Shown here: in pieces, positions 34,095 through 43,009 of the stretch
Numbering within the stretch: position 1 is the first letter of the stretch
How the letters are laid out: every line of letters begins with the position of its first letter
Assembly: GCF_947496855.1 (NCBI RefSeq)
Contig: NZ_CANMED010000001.1
Location: 124,001 to 188,000 of the forward strand
Reading direction: 5' to 3'
Origin: an uncultured Aquimarina sp.
GTDB taxonomy: Bacteria; Bacteroidota; Bacteroidia; Flavobacteriales; Flavobacteriaceae
DNA length: 64,000 nucleotides
The notes under the pieces: model-generated
What the model was told of the DNA's origin: nothing
Database searches by the model: none
The model's input: only the letters and a program-made list of their open reading frames with translations
Made by a program: the position numbers and the translations under genes

Positions 34095-34463
34095 TTATTC
34101 GGATTCAATTTCTTCGAGATCGTCTTCGATCTCTTCAAGCTCACTTTCAATTTCTTTAAGCTCTTCTATAGCTTCTTCTTTACTTTGCTCTTCCTTTTGT
34201 TGAAATTCTTGATCTACAGCAACTTCATCTTTTACCCATAATGATTTAGATCCACTTGCGACTATTACTAGAAGCCCAATGGTTAAAAACAAAAGAGACA
34301 ACTTTTGTGGTTTTAGTTGTTTTTTAGAAACAAAATACGCTCCAAAACCGGCTATTAAGGCAATAATGCCTGGTAGAATACCAATACTACCAAACGGAAG
34401 TATTGCCATAATAATTCCTAAGAACGCTGCTATGGCAGCAATAGATATCAATACAATTCTCAT
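34095..34463 (-). CDS. membrane protein with acidic coiled-coil tail
   Basis: A 122-residue protein with three hydrophobic stretches (about 3-20, 27-45, 57-70) and a soluble C-terminal tail (about 85-122) made of heptad-like Glu/Leu/Ile repeats (ELKEIESELEEIEDDLEEIE). That tail should form an acidic coiled coil. No family is recognised. It starts 5 bp after the DUF3108 gene stop and is probably cotranscribed with it. Confidence 0.65.
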   Translation of the reverse strand: MRIVLISIAAIAAFLGIIMAILPFGSIGILPGIIALIAGFGAYFVSKKQLKPQKLSLLFLTIGLLVIVASGSKSLWVKDEVAVDQEFQQKEEQSKEEAIEELKEIESELEEIEDDLEEIESE

Positions 34464-34468
34464 AGAAT

Positions 34469-35236
34469 TTAATTTTTTAGTCCCGAAGCTTGTGTTAATG
34501 TCAGTTGACCTGTACCTGCAGGAATACTAAACTTAATAAGTACTGGAATCTTATTTGCATCTGCTGTAAGATATACAATATTTTTATTAGTTCCTTTTAG
34601 AGCATCATTGTTAACAGCAATTTTATAACATTCCTTATTGCCCATTGTTTTGGTACTAATTGTTTCTTTTCCTAATAATTTTAGATAAGCAGTTTGTACT
34701 TCTCTGTCAAATAATATGGTCAACTTTTGATTAGTTCCTACGGGAGCTTTTCCGATATCCATGTTTCGAATATGATATAAAGTAGAAATTATATCAAATG
34801 TATTGTTTCCCATTTTAAGTGTCTTTGTGTTGGGATCTTTTTTCTTTTGCATTGTAGCTTTTATAGTTTTACTCTTATAGCTATATACATATTTTTCTTT
34901 TTTGATATACCCTCCTTCATTAATGTCCCTTTTATATAAGTATGGTTTTAGATTAGAAGGGTTTACATATGCTTCATATACATCTCTGATTTTAAAAAAA
35001 GAATCCCATTTAGAATATGTAGCAGCATTACACTTAAGTCTTAAGTAATTACTTTTTCCAGTATTTACTCTGGTAGTTTGCATGGTAACTTGCGCTAGAT
35101 TTGTCAATAACCCAGACATATTATAAGAAGCGGTATACACCAATTTTTCATTTTCTCCAATAGAAGTGTTTGCTGTTTTTTGGGCTTCTACAGTTCCTAA
35201 GGAAAGTAGGAATACAAGGATAAATAGTTTTTTCAT
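34469..35236 (-). CDS. DUF3108 family secreted protein
   Basis: About 255 residues from MKKLFILVFLLSLGTVEAQ. An in-frame start at 35275 adds a short N-terminus before the signal peptide and is rejected. After the signal comes a DUF3108-type beta-rich domain: LVYTASYNMSGLLTNLAQVTM (strands), YEAYVNPSNLKPYLYKRDINEGGYIKKEKYVYSY and LTILFDREVQTAYLKLLG. Family members sit at the outer membrane or in the periplasm and have no assigned activity. The next gene downstream is the small coiled-coil membrane protein. Confidence 0.8.
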   Translation of the reverse strand: MKKLFILVFLLSLGTVEAQKTANTSIGENEKLVYTASYNMSGLLTNLAQVTMQTTRVNTGKSNYLRLKCNAATYSKWDSFFKIRDVYEAYVNPSNLKPYLYKRDINEGGYIKKEKYVYSYKSKTIKATMQKKKDPNTKTLKMGNNTFDIISTLYHIRNMDIGKAPVGTNQKLTILFDREVQTAYLKLLGKETISTKTMGNKECYKIAVNNDALKGTNKNIVYLTADANKIPVLIKFSIPAGTGQLTLTQASGLKN

Positions 35237-35311
35237 TATTCTTAAAATATTTAATATCAATGTTTTAATCGACATATGTCAATTTTTATACCATTGTTTA
35301 ATACTTTGATT

Positions 35312-35345
35312 AAAAAAAAGGGTTAATCGTTAAATTAACCCTTTT
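35312..35345 (-). terminator. intrinsic terminator after the OmpA-like gene
   Basis: AAAAGGGTTAAT / ATTAACCCTTTT with a short loop lies 20 bp past the OmpA stop; read on the minus strand it is followed by a T-rich run. Confidence 0.8.
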
Positions 35346-35365
35346 CAAAAATACTTTATTCTTTT

Positions 35366-36232
35366 TTAATTACCTCCTTCAGAAGCTTTTTTCATTCCAT
35401 CTTCGATCATGTTATAGAATTGATCTAGTTTAGGGAGTACTACAATTCTAGTACGCCTGTTTTTAGCTTTATTAGCAGCACTATTATTATCTGCAATCGG
35501 CACATAATAACTTCTTCCTGCAGCGGTCATACGTTTAGGATCTACCTTGAAATCATTTTGTAAAACTCTTACTACCGAAGTAGCTCTTTTTACACTAAGA
35601 TCCCAGTTATCTAATAATACCTTGTTTTTGATTGGAACATTATCTGTATGTCCTTCTACTAAAAATTCAATATCCGGCTTGTCATTTACTACCTTAGCTA
35701 CTTTACCTAATACTTCTTTAGCTCTAGTAGAAACGTTATAACTTCCGCTCTTAAATAATAATTTATCAGAAATAGAAACATATACTACTCCTTTTTCTAC
35801 ATTTATCTCAATATCTTCATCTGCAAGGTTACCTAAAGCTCCTTTCAGACTTGTTACCAATGCCAATGTCACAGAATCTTTTTTATTCATTGCATCGTTC
35901 ATTGTTTTAATCTGAAGATCTTTTTCTTTAATACTTTCTAAAGATCTCTCTAAGTTTTCTGCTTCTTTAGTTGATAATGTAGCAAGATTACCAACATTGT
36001 TTAATAAAGCTGAATTTTGATTTTTAAGGTTTGATACCTGATCTCTTAGAACTTTTAATTCAGAGCTTTCACTTGCTTTTTCTTCAAGACAGCTGTTTAA
36101 CTTAACAGTTGCAGTATTTAGTAAATCTTGGGTTTCTTTTTGTTTTCCTTCTAGTTCTGCAAATTTCTTCTGTGATACACAAGAAGATAATAGTACAGCC
36201 ATTGAAGCTCCGATAATCATTGCTTTTTTCAT
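35366..36232 (-). CDS. OmpA family lipoprotein (peptidoglycan-binding)
   Basis: 288 residues from MKKAMIIGASMAVLLSSC (lipobox Cys18). The -7 box at 36272-36279 places transcription below a longer in-frame start at 36313. The middle is a long coiled coil (about 25-130, ELEGKQKETQDLLNTATVKL onward). The C-terminal OmpA-like domain has LLFKSGSYNVS, VEGHTDNVPI and MTAAGRSYYVPIADN, which bind diaminopimelate in peptidoglycan. It should tether the outer membrane to the wall. The start fits the family of Bacteroidota OmpA lipoproteins. Confidence 0.9.
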   Translation of the reverse strand: MKKAMIIGASMAVLLSSCVSQKKFAELEGKQKETQDLLNTATVKLNSCLEEKASESSELKVLRDQVSNLKNQNSALLNNVGNLATLSTKEAENLERSLESIKEKDLQIKTMNDAMNKKDSVTLALVTSLKGALGNLADEDIEINVEKGVVYVSISDKLLFKSGSYNVSTRAKEVLGKVAKVVNDKPDIEFLVEGHTDNVPIKNKVLLDNWDLSVKRATSVVRVLQNDFKVDPKRMTAAGRSYYVPIADNNSAANKAKNRRTRIVVLPKLDQFYNMIEDGMKKASEGGN

Positions 36233-36271
36233 TAGAAAATGTGTTTTTAGTCTTATTCTGGTTATATAACT

Positions 36272-36279
36272 CAAAATTA
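36272..36279 (-). promoter_or_regulatory. -7 box (TAATTTTG) for the OmpA-like gene
   Basis: A perfect TAnnTTTG on the minus strand about 40 bp before the ATG at 36232. It fixes the start. Confidence 0.6.
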
Positions 36280-36332
36280 TTAAAATTGTGACGCAATATC
36301 GTCCTGTTAACAATAATTTAATGAATATAACC

Positions 36333-37325
36333 TTACAAATGGTTAAATAGTTTTTTGTTCAAAATATAATACTGCCATACAACGGAAGAAATGGAATAAT
36401 ATTTCCTTTGTTTAGACAGTTTTTTACGTTTCTTAACAAAAGTTGGCAAATTTTGATAAAAGCTGAAATGTGCTTTAAGAATTGCCATAAAATGTGATGG
36501 CTTTTTTTCTAATATAAACTTAAAAGCAGCAACTCCGTCTAAAATCATTCGTGTAAAGATAATAAACCAAATGGAAGTACCAGAAGTGTTTTTTACCATC
36601 ATTAGCAAATTGTTCCTGAAATTTAGGAAAGTTTTTTTAGGATTCATGACCTCTAATGTCGCTCCGCCAAGATGGTATACCTCAGAAGCCCCTATATACT
36701 GGATGTCATAACCGTTATTTCGTATACGCCAGCAGAGATCAATTTCTTCCTGATGTGCAAAGAAATCTTCATCTAATTTCCCGACTTCTTCAAAAATTGA
36801 TTTACGAATAAATAGACAAGCACCGCTTGCCCAGAAAATATCTAAAGTATCATTATATTGGCCTTTATCTTCTTCCAATGTGTCAAAAATTCTTCCACGA
36901 CAGTATGGATATCCTAATTTGTCTATAAAACCTCCTGCAGCACCAGCATATTCGAAGTAGTTCTTTTTTTTATAATCAAGAATTTTAGGTTGTATTGCAG
37001 CAATGTTTTCAGAACTTTTAAAAGTTTCTATTATTGGAATAAGCCAATTCTTTGTTACTTCCACATCACTGTTTAGCAAACAATATATATCAGCGTCAAT
37101 TTTTGCTAATGCATCGTTATATCCTTTAGCATATCCTCCATTTATTTCGTTTTGGATAATTTTTATATCAGAAAAAAAGTTTTTTAAGTAGTTTATAGAA
37201 TCATCCGTAGAAGCGTTATCTGCTACATAAATTGTTGCTTCTTTAGAATGTTTTACAACAGATGGTAGGAATTGTTCTAATAATGAACGTCCATTCCAAT
37301 TTAAGATGACTACGGCTATATTCAC
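36333..37325 (-). CDS. family 2 glycosyltransferase
   Basis: A 330-residue GT-A enzyme with VVILNWNGRSLLEQFLPS, VADNASTDDS (the donor-binding DxD-like part), INGGYAKGYND and CLLNSDVEVTKNW (the metal-binding DVE). FWASGACLFIRKSIFEEVGKLDEDFFAHQEEIDLCWR is the catalytic-loop region. No membrane span is strong, though the segment IWFIIFTRMILDGVAAFKFIL (about 255-275) may associate with membrane. It probably adds rhamnose-type sugars to surface polysaccharide or lipid. No cluster partner is beside it. Confidence 0.9.
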   Translation of the reverse strand: MNIAVVILNWNGRSLLEQFLPSVVKHSKEATIYVADNASTDDSINYLKNFFSDIKIIQNEINGGYAKGYNDALAKIDADIYCLLNSDVEVTKNWLIPIIETFKSSENIAAIQPKILDYKKKNYFEYAGAAGGFIDKLGYPYCRGRIFDTLEEDKGQYNDTLDIFWASGACLFIRKSIFEEVGKLDEDFFAHQEEIDLCWRIRNNGYDIQYIGASEVYHLGGATLEVMNPKKTFLNFRNNLLMMVKNTSGTSIWFIIFTRMILDGVAAFKFILEKKPSHFMAILKAHFSFYQNLPTFVKKRKKLSKQRKYYSISSVVWQYYILNKKLFNHL

Positions 37326-37427
37326 AGGTGCAAATTAAAGAGTTTAATCTGAAATTGGTAACTCAGGAAGAAGAAATAATTGATTAACTCTTAATTTGTT
37401 TAAAATTGAATTGATATTGTAATTATA

Positions 37428-37473
37428 AAATTCAGTTCCTGTTTAGCCTTCATAACCTACAGAAACTGAATTT
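37428..37473 (-). terminator. long stem-loop downstream of the HEIGH protease gene
   Basis: AAATTCAGTTCCTGT / ACAGAAACTGAATTT pair over 14 of 15 positions with a 16-nt loop. It may be the 3' end of the protease transcript. Confidence 0.4.
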
Positions 37474-37551
37474 CATCAAATTACTTTATTAATCTATAAC
37501 GGTAAAACCTAAATATTAATAATTAATTAGGTGTTGAAAATAATTGATTGT

Positions 37552-38775
37552 TTATCTTAATACATAGCCAGTCACACCTTCATAACTGTATCCAACCGCA
37601 GAATTCCCTTCGTTTCTGTTCGTAGTATAAAAATGATCTACAGCTGTACTGTTATAAAATCGATACAACGGGATTCTACCACTACCACCTGATGGATATA
37701 TATACCCAGCGACACCTTCATACCTATAACCACCTACAGCATTACGATTAGTTTTGTAAAGGTGATTGACAGCACTACTGTTGTAAAATCTGTATAGAGG
37801 TATCGTTCCAGAAGTTTGCTGACTGAAGACTTTACATTGTACACCTTCATATGCATATCCGGAGGGGGTACTGCGGCTAGTACTGTAATAATGATTTCCT
37901 TTTGCACCTCCTCTAAAGAAACGATAAAACGATACGGGTTGTGTTGTAGGAGTAATTTTTTTATATAAGTTAACCAAAGCGGTTCTATCACTTGCAATAA
38001 ATGGTCTGTCTTTACCATTACTGCAGGCTAACATCCAGGAATTAGCAACTGGAACTGTTGGCGTTCCAGGAATATGTATGGCACCAACACCAGCTGATCC
38101 TTCATTTCCTCCTGTTCCACAACTGAAGCTTCTATTCGCATAATCTGTATGTCTAAATCCAATGGCATGACCTATTTCATGTGCTAAAACAGAGGGAGTG
38201 TCTGCTCTGCTGGTGGTATTGTTATAGTAGTAGGTATTCAGCTTGATGGTTTTAAAAGCATTACCACCACTTGGGAAACCAGCACTAGCTAAAAACCCTC
38301 CTGGAATGTTAACTGGGATAATACGGATTTCATTACTGCCAGAATTAGTAGTTCTCTTAAACGTAAGTCTTAAATTAAGAGCATTATACCTTGATATTGC
38401 TTTGTTTAATGAGTTTATCGCAAAAGATCCAAGCGCAGGATCTATATAGACTCTAATGGTTTTAGCGCCAGAGACTAAGTTCGTTGTACGGTACTGTTTT
38501 GAATTTATAGTAGTCTCAGAATTTTTGTCGTATTCAAATATTTCCTTTTCTGTAAGAAAAATGTCGTATTCTACAATATAACCATTCTCATATTTATAAA
38601 CTCCTTCATTCGTATAAAAACCAGCTTGTTCTAATTTTTGTAGGATATCTTCAGGAACAGTTGGTTGTTCTATAGAGTTTTCGCTCAAAGGTTCAGGATT
38701 TTCTTGTTTTTCACAGGAGAAAAATGTGATGGCACAAAGTGCAATTAAAACAGATGTAAATTTTATTTTTTTCAT
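37552..38775 (-). CDS. M57-type (HEIGH) metalloprotease lipoprotein with YRFYNS repeats
   Basis: A 407-residue lipoprotein (lipobox FFSC near residue 20, SCEKQE). The catalytic zinc motif HEIGHAIGFRH is at about 196-206 and matches the Peptidase_M57 family. The C-terminal third (about 278-407) has three copies of a roughly 45-residue repeat beginning YRFYNSxxxxHxY and ending SYEGVxGYV, a DUF5648-like module. The repeats probably form a carbohydrate- or protein-binding fan. Secreted and surface-attached. It is not in an operon. Confidence 0.85.
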   Translation of the reverse strand: MKKIKFTSVLIALCAITFFSCEKQENPEPLSENSIEQPTVPEDILQKLEQAGFYTNEGVYKYENGYIVEYDIFLTEKEIFEYDKNSETTINSKQYRTTNLVSGAKTIRVYIDPALGSFAINSLNKAISRYNALNLRLTFKRTTNSGSNEIRIIPVNIPGGFLASAGFPSGGNAFKTIKLNTYYYNNTTSRADTPSVLAHEIGHAIGFRHTDYANRSFSCGTGGNEGSAGVGAIHIPGTPTVPVANSWMLACSNGKDRPFIASDRTALVNLYKKITPTTQPVSFYRFFRGGAKGNHYYSTSRSTPSGYAYEGVQCKVFSQQTSGTIPLYRFYNSSAVNHLYKTNRNAVGGYRYEGVAGYIYPSGGSGRIPLYRFYNSTAVDHFYTTNRNEGNSAVGYSYEGVTGYVLR

Positions 38776-38974
38776 GATTGTAATATATTATTTGGTTAAA
38801 AATCATGTATTAAGATACATCAAGAAATTTTTTTAGAAATAGAAAAGAGGATGCGCTATTTAGTTCTTGTGGATGAATGCACCAACTTTGAGGACTTTTG
38901 CAATTCATCTTTATTGAAAAGTAATTTGTATTAAAATGGCAGTTAATTTATTGAAAATAAATGTCACTGAAGTA

Positions 38975-39418
38975 TTATTTATAATCAGGGATATCTTTTA
39001 GAAAAGTATATTGTTTTTCATTATAGTCCATCTGACAATAATAATGACTCATACCGTTAGTAATCATAAGATATTCGGAATTCAGAGAAAGGTTGTAACG
39101 GGCAATCTGATCAAAAACTTCTTGAGTAATCTTTATGGAATGTGATTTACATTCTATGATAAGATATATAGTGCCATCTGGATTAAATATAATGATATCA
39201 TACCTCTTATTCATATCATTAACTTTTACCATTTTCTCTACGTTAATAAGGCTTTCGGGATATTTTTTTTCTTCTATAAGATAATGTATGGTATGTTGTC
39301 TTACCCATTCTTCTGGTGTAAGGATGATAAATTTTTTGCGAATTCTGTCAAAAATAGAAACTTTATTTTCGCTACTTTTGAACCTGAACTGGTATGCTGG
39401 AAAATTGAGGTTTTGCAT
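38975..39418 (-). CDS. stand-alone type I restriction HsdR N-terminal domain protein
   Basis: A 147-residue protein matching the HSDR_N_2 nuclease fold: RKFIILTPEEWVRQHTIHYL, then YDIIIFNPDGTIYLIIECKSHS, where D...ECK forms the PD-(D/E)xK catalytic core, and QIARYNLSLNSEYLMITNG. There is no ATPase or methylase nearby, so it is not a full restriction system. Such orphans are widespread in Bacteroidota and their role is unclear. It is divergent from holA across 26 bp. Confidence 0.82.
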   Translation of the reverse strand: MQNLNFPAYQFRFKSSENKVSIFDRIRKKFIILTPEEWVRQHTIHYLIEEKKYPESLINVEKMVKVNDMNKRYDIIIFNPDGTIYLIIECKSHSIKITQEVFDQIARYNLSLNSEYLMITNGMSHYYCQMDYNEKQYTFLKDIPDYK

Positions 39419-39444
39419 AACACAAATTTGATGATTTTTTCTGA

Positions 39445-40449
39445 ATGGATGAAGTAAAACAGATTGTAAGCGATATAAAGAATGGAAATATCAAGCCTAT
39501 TTATTTTTTGATGGGCGAAGAACCATATTATATTGATAGGATTTCAGAATATATTGACAAGAATATACTTGAAGAGGAGGAGAAAGGTTTTAACCAAATG
39601 GTATTGTATGGGCGTGATGTTAGTATTGAAGATATTGTATCAAATGCTAAGCGATATCCCATGATGGCTGAGCGCCAAGTTGTGATTGTAAAAGAAGCAC
39701 AAGATTTATCTAGAACTATAGAGAAATTAGCAGATTATGTCGAAAATCCACAACCCACTACAGTTTTAGTAATTTGTTATAAGTACAAGAAAATTGATAA
39801 GCGTAAAAAACTCTATAAAATAGTTGCAAAAAATGGAGTGATTTTTGAAAGTAAAAAACTCTATGAAAACCAGGTCTCGGATTGGATCCGAAGAGTTTTG
39901 GCTGGAGCAAATTACAGTATTGAACCAAAAGCTTCCCAAATGTTGGTAGAATTTTTAGGTACAGATTTAAATAAGATCAATAATGAATTAGAAAAATTGA
40001 AGTTGATCATGCCTAAGGGAGATCAGATTACAGCAGATAAGATTGAAGAGAATATCGGAATCAGCAAAGAGTTTAATAATTTCGAATTACGCAAGGCAAT
40101 TGGCATTAGAGATGTTTTAAAAGCACATAGAATTATCAACTACTTTGCTCAGAACCCTAAAGACAATCCATTAGTGGTTACTATATCTTTATTGTACAGT
40201 TTCTTTTCTCAGGTATTACAATACCACGGATTATCTGATAAGTCTAAAGGCAGCGTTGCTAGTGCGCTACGAATCAATCCATATTTCGTGAGTGATTACT
40301 CTGATGCAGCACGTAATTACCCGATGAAAAAGGTAAGCCAGATTATAGCGCTATTAAGAGAAGCAGATGTTAAAAGTAAAGGAGTAGGAGCCGCTAATCT
40401 TCCTCCAAGTGATATTCTTAAAGAACTTTTAGTAAAAATAATGGGGTAA
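39445..40449 (+). CDS. holA: DNA polymerase III subunit delta
   Basis: A 334-residue clamp-loader subunit. IKPIYFLMGEEPYYIDRI is the conserved N-terminal motif. YPMMAERQVVIVKEAQDL and PTTVLVICYKYKKIDKRKKLYK follow, then the three-domain layout of AAA-like, lid and collar. It opens the beta clamp in the gamma complex. Length is usual for Bacteroidota. It is divergent from the HsdR-like gene with only 26 bp between the starts, so the promoters overlap the opposing coding ends. Confidence 0.92.
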   Translation: MDEVKQIVSDIKNGNIKPIYFLMGEEPYYIDRISEYIDKNILEEEEKGFNQMVLYGRDVSIEDIVSNAKRYPMMAERQVVIVKEAQDLSRTIEKLADYVENPQPTTVLVICYKYKKIDKRKKLYKIVAKNGVIFESKKLYENQVSDWIRRVLAGANYSIEPKASQMLVEFLGTDLNKINNELEKLKLIMPKGDQITADKIEENIGISKEFNNFELRKAIGIRDVLKAHRIINYFAQNPKDNPLVVTISLLYSFFSQVLQYHGLSDKSKGSVASALRINPYFVSDYSDAARNYPMKKVSQIIALLREADVKSKGVGAANLPPSDILKELLVKIMG

Positions 40450-40466
40450 TTGCTGTTACTATTTAG

Positions 40467-41447
40467 TTAAAATCGATAAGCTACATTAAACGTTCCATAT
40501 CCATGATTCTCAATGTTATTTAAAACTCCTGTGGACCATTGATATATGAAATTAGCAGAGATACTATTGATAGAATAATATAGTCCGCTACTTAGGTGCC
40601 AAGATACATTGTTAAGATCATCCACACCGTATGCTTTTTCATTAAATAAATTACCCTGTATCGTCGCATTATAGCCTACAAAATGTGTTTCCGCATTAAA
40701 TTTAAAAAATAATTCAGAATGTTTTTTAGGCAATAATAGTGAATTTTGAAAACTGCTAGATTTAGTAACGCTTTCAAATTTTCCAATTCTGAAACCGGCT
40801 TGAGGTGCAGCTCTAATGTATAGATTTCCTAGATGGATGTTCCCACCAACATAAGTGCTAAACCACTTAGCATTAGGATGTAAATCATACGTAAAAGAAC
40901 TTTTGAAATTAAAGATGAATTGATCTTCTAATTGAAATTGCCAACCATCATATACAGGATCTCCTGTAATATTTTCGTGAAACCAAGTTTGTATTTCTCC
41001 AGCCTGCGAAGAAGGTCCAATGACACCAGCAAGAATCTCTGATTTTAAAAAGGATTTTCCGAATGTGTAAGTAGTAGTTAGAGTAGCATACAACAAACCT
41101 GCAAATGGGCGATCAAAGTCATCTCTATCTTCAATTTCTGGTGTAACTGCAAATTCTCTTACCATAGATGGAGTATATCCCTCTAGTCTTACACCTAATG
41201 TATAAAACAAATTCTTTTTATTTTTAAATAAATATTGTAAACCTAAAAACTTCTCAGTCTTAAAGGCATATTCTAATCCCATTCCATAAGAATAGTACCG
41301 ATCAGAATCTCTGAACACGGCAAAAATATCATTATCAATAATTACTTTTAATTCTGAATTAAAAGTTTCTTCTTGAGTCTGAGATATCAGAGTAGGAGTA
41401 ACTAGTAAAGAAATTAAAAATATGGAAAAAGTAATTTTTGAATTCAT
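40467..41447 (-). CDS. LpxR-type lipid A deacylase family outer membrane protein
   Basis: About 326 residues from MNSKITFSIFLISLLVTPTLIS, a good signal peptide; a longer frame starting at 41537 adds 30 charged residues and is not chosen. The mature protein has LpxR family marks: IDNDIFAVFRDSDRYYSYGM, then DRPFAGLLYATL and GPSSQAGEIQTWFHENITG and DGWQFQLEDQF. LpxR is a calcium-dependent barrel that removes the 3'-O acyl chain of lipid A. The His and Ser of the active site are probably those in SQ-GEIQTWFH, but I did not check them one by one. It converges with holA. Confidence 0.85.
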   Translation of the reverse strand: MNSKITFSIFLISLLVTPTLISQTQEETFNSELKVIIDNDIFAVFRDSDRYYSYGMGLEYAFKTEKFLGLQYLFKNKKNLFYTLGVRLEGYTPSMVREFAVTPEIEDRDDFDRPFAGLLYATLTTTYTFGKSFLKSEILAGVIGPSSQAGEIQTWFHENITGDPVYDGWQFQLEDQFIFNFKSSFTYDLHPNAKWFSTYVGGNIHLGNLYIRAAPQAGFRIGKFESVTKSSSFQNSLLLPKKHSELFFKFNAETHFVGYNATIQGNLFNEKAYGVDDLNNVSWHLSSGLYYSINSISANFIYQWSTGVLNNIENHGYGTFNVAYRF

Positions 41448-41644
41448 TTCGACTGACTTTTTATGTTTTCGGCTATAAAAATAAAAATCAGCCTTTTTGG
41501 ATATGTACTCTTTAACTTTTAAAGTTATCTCAAACAATTTTATCTTTTTAGCACTCTATTTTCTAGCGTATTATGAAGGGGTTTGATATGACAAATTAAT
41601 GGTATTTTAACTAAATTAGAAATTGAATCGATTAAATTTAAAGA

Positions 41645-43000
41645 ATGAAAATATTTCAATTCTTTACGAAATCAATTTTTCCAATTCTATTGGTGAATTT
41701 TATAGGGATTCTAGGATATAGTATTGTAATTCCAATTCTTATATTCATAGTTACTGATTTAGGAGGTAATGGTTTTGTTTATGGAATTCTGGGAGCGATG
41801 TATCCATTTTTTCAATTTATTGGAGCTCCAATCTTAGGTAGACTTTCGGATCGAATAGGAAGAAAGAAAGTATTGGTGATCAGTCAAGCGGGAACGTTTG
41901 TTGCTTGGTCATTGTTTTTAATAGCATTAATACTTCCTGAGATTAAGTTATGGTCATCTGATTCTGAATTTACAGGCAACTATATTATGACACTTCCTTT
42001 AATTCTACTTTTTCTTGCTAGAATTTTTGATGGGTTTACGGGCGGAAATGTATCCGTAGCGAATGCCTATCTGTCTGATATTTCCACAGACGAAGATCGT
42101 GATAAGAATTTCGGAATGATGGGAGCTTCTACCAGTTTAGGGTTTGTGCTAGGACCTGCAGTTGCAGGAATTTTAGCTTCAACTATTTTAGGAGAAATAT
42201 TGCCAATTATTTTAGCTGCTATTATTTCACTAGTAGCAATTATTGTTATTTTTATAAGATTACCAGAAAGTAATCCGTGTATGGTAGATACAGGGGGTCT
42301 GAATTTTAAATCTTTTAGAAGATTTTTTCAGGTCGAACATAAAGATTGCTTTTCTGGAAGTACTATTGAAAATGGTGCTACTAAAAATGACAACAGCTTT
42401 AAAGGTGTATTAGGTCAAAAAGGTATTCCGTTATTGTTTTCAATCTATTTTTTAACATTTTTGGCTTTTAGTCTATTTTATGCAGGCTTGCCTATATATG
42501 CTTCTACCATGTTGGATTGGACAGCTGTTGATCTTGGAATCTTTCTAGCGTATTCTAGTTTTATTATGATTTTAGTTCAGGGACCTTTATTATCATTCGT
42601 TTCAGGCAAAATTCCTAATATTAGATTAGTCGCAGTCGGAACGGTGTTATTGTCAGTAAGCTTTTTCCTTCTTTCTAATCCTAGTATTATTATATTGTAT
42701 GTAGCTAATACATTATTGTCTTTAGGAAATGGTTTGATGTGGCCCAGTTTTCTTTCACTTTTATCAAAAACTGGGAACTCAACAATGCAAGGTGCTATTC
42801 AGGGTTATGGTAATAGTATGGGCAGCTTAGCGAGTATTTTTGGGCTAATCCTTGGTGGAATCATGTTTGAAAGTATCAATGTTATGATATTTACAATAGG
42901 AGCATGTGTATTTTTGGTAATACTGATACTCCTATTGATAAATTATTTTCAAACTAAAAGCACATCTGTAAAGATTGAGCAACAAATAGAAATAATTTGA
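41645..43000 (+). CDS. MFS transporter
   Basis: A 451-residue protein with 12 predicted helices. The loop 2-3 motif GRLSDRIGRKKVL is the classic MFS A motif. A second half begins near LLFSIYFLTFLAF. The central cytoplasmic loop (about 205-255) carries a Cys-containing insert (FFQVEHKDCFSGSTIENG). The plan is that of TetA-like drug:H+ antiporters, but the substrate is unknown. It converges with the SDR gene, leaving a 9-bp gap. Confidence 0.88.
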   Translation: MKIFQFFTKSIFPILLVNFIGILGYSIVIPILIFIVTDLGGNGFVYGILGAMYPFFQFIGAPILGRLSDRIGRKKVLVISQAGTFVAWSLFLIALILPEIKLWSSDSEFTGNYIMTLPLILLFLARIFDGFTGGNVSVANAYLSDISTDEDRDKNFGMMGASTSLGFVLGPAVAGILASTILGEILPIILAAIISLVAIIVIFIRLPESNPCMVDTGGLNFKSFRRFFQVEHKDCFSGSTIENGATKNDNSFKGVLGQKGIPLLFSIYFLTFLAFSLFYAGLPIYASTMLDWTAVDLGIFLAYSSFIMILVQGPLLSFVSGKIPNIRLVAVGTVLLSVSFFLLSNPSIIILYVANTLLSLGNGLMWPSFLSLLSKTGNSTMQGAIQGYGNSMGSLASIFGLILGGIMFESINVMIFTIGACVFLVILILLLINYFQTKSTSVKIEQQIEII

Positions 43001-43009
43001 TAATAATAT

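Noticed and set aside
35366..36313. Longer OmpA-like start at 36313
   Set aside because: A -7 box at 36272-36279 would leave the extension untranscribed, and the lipoprotein signal begins at 36232.
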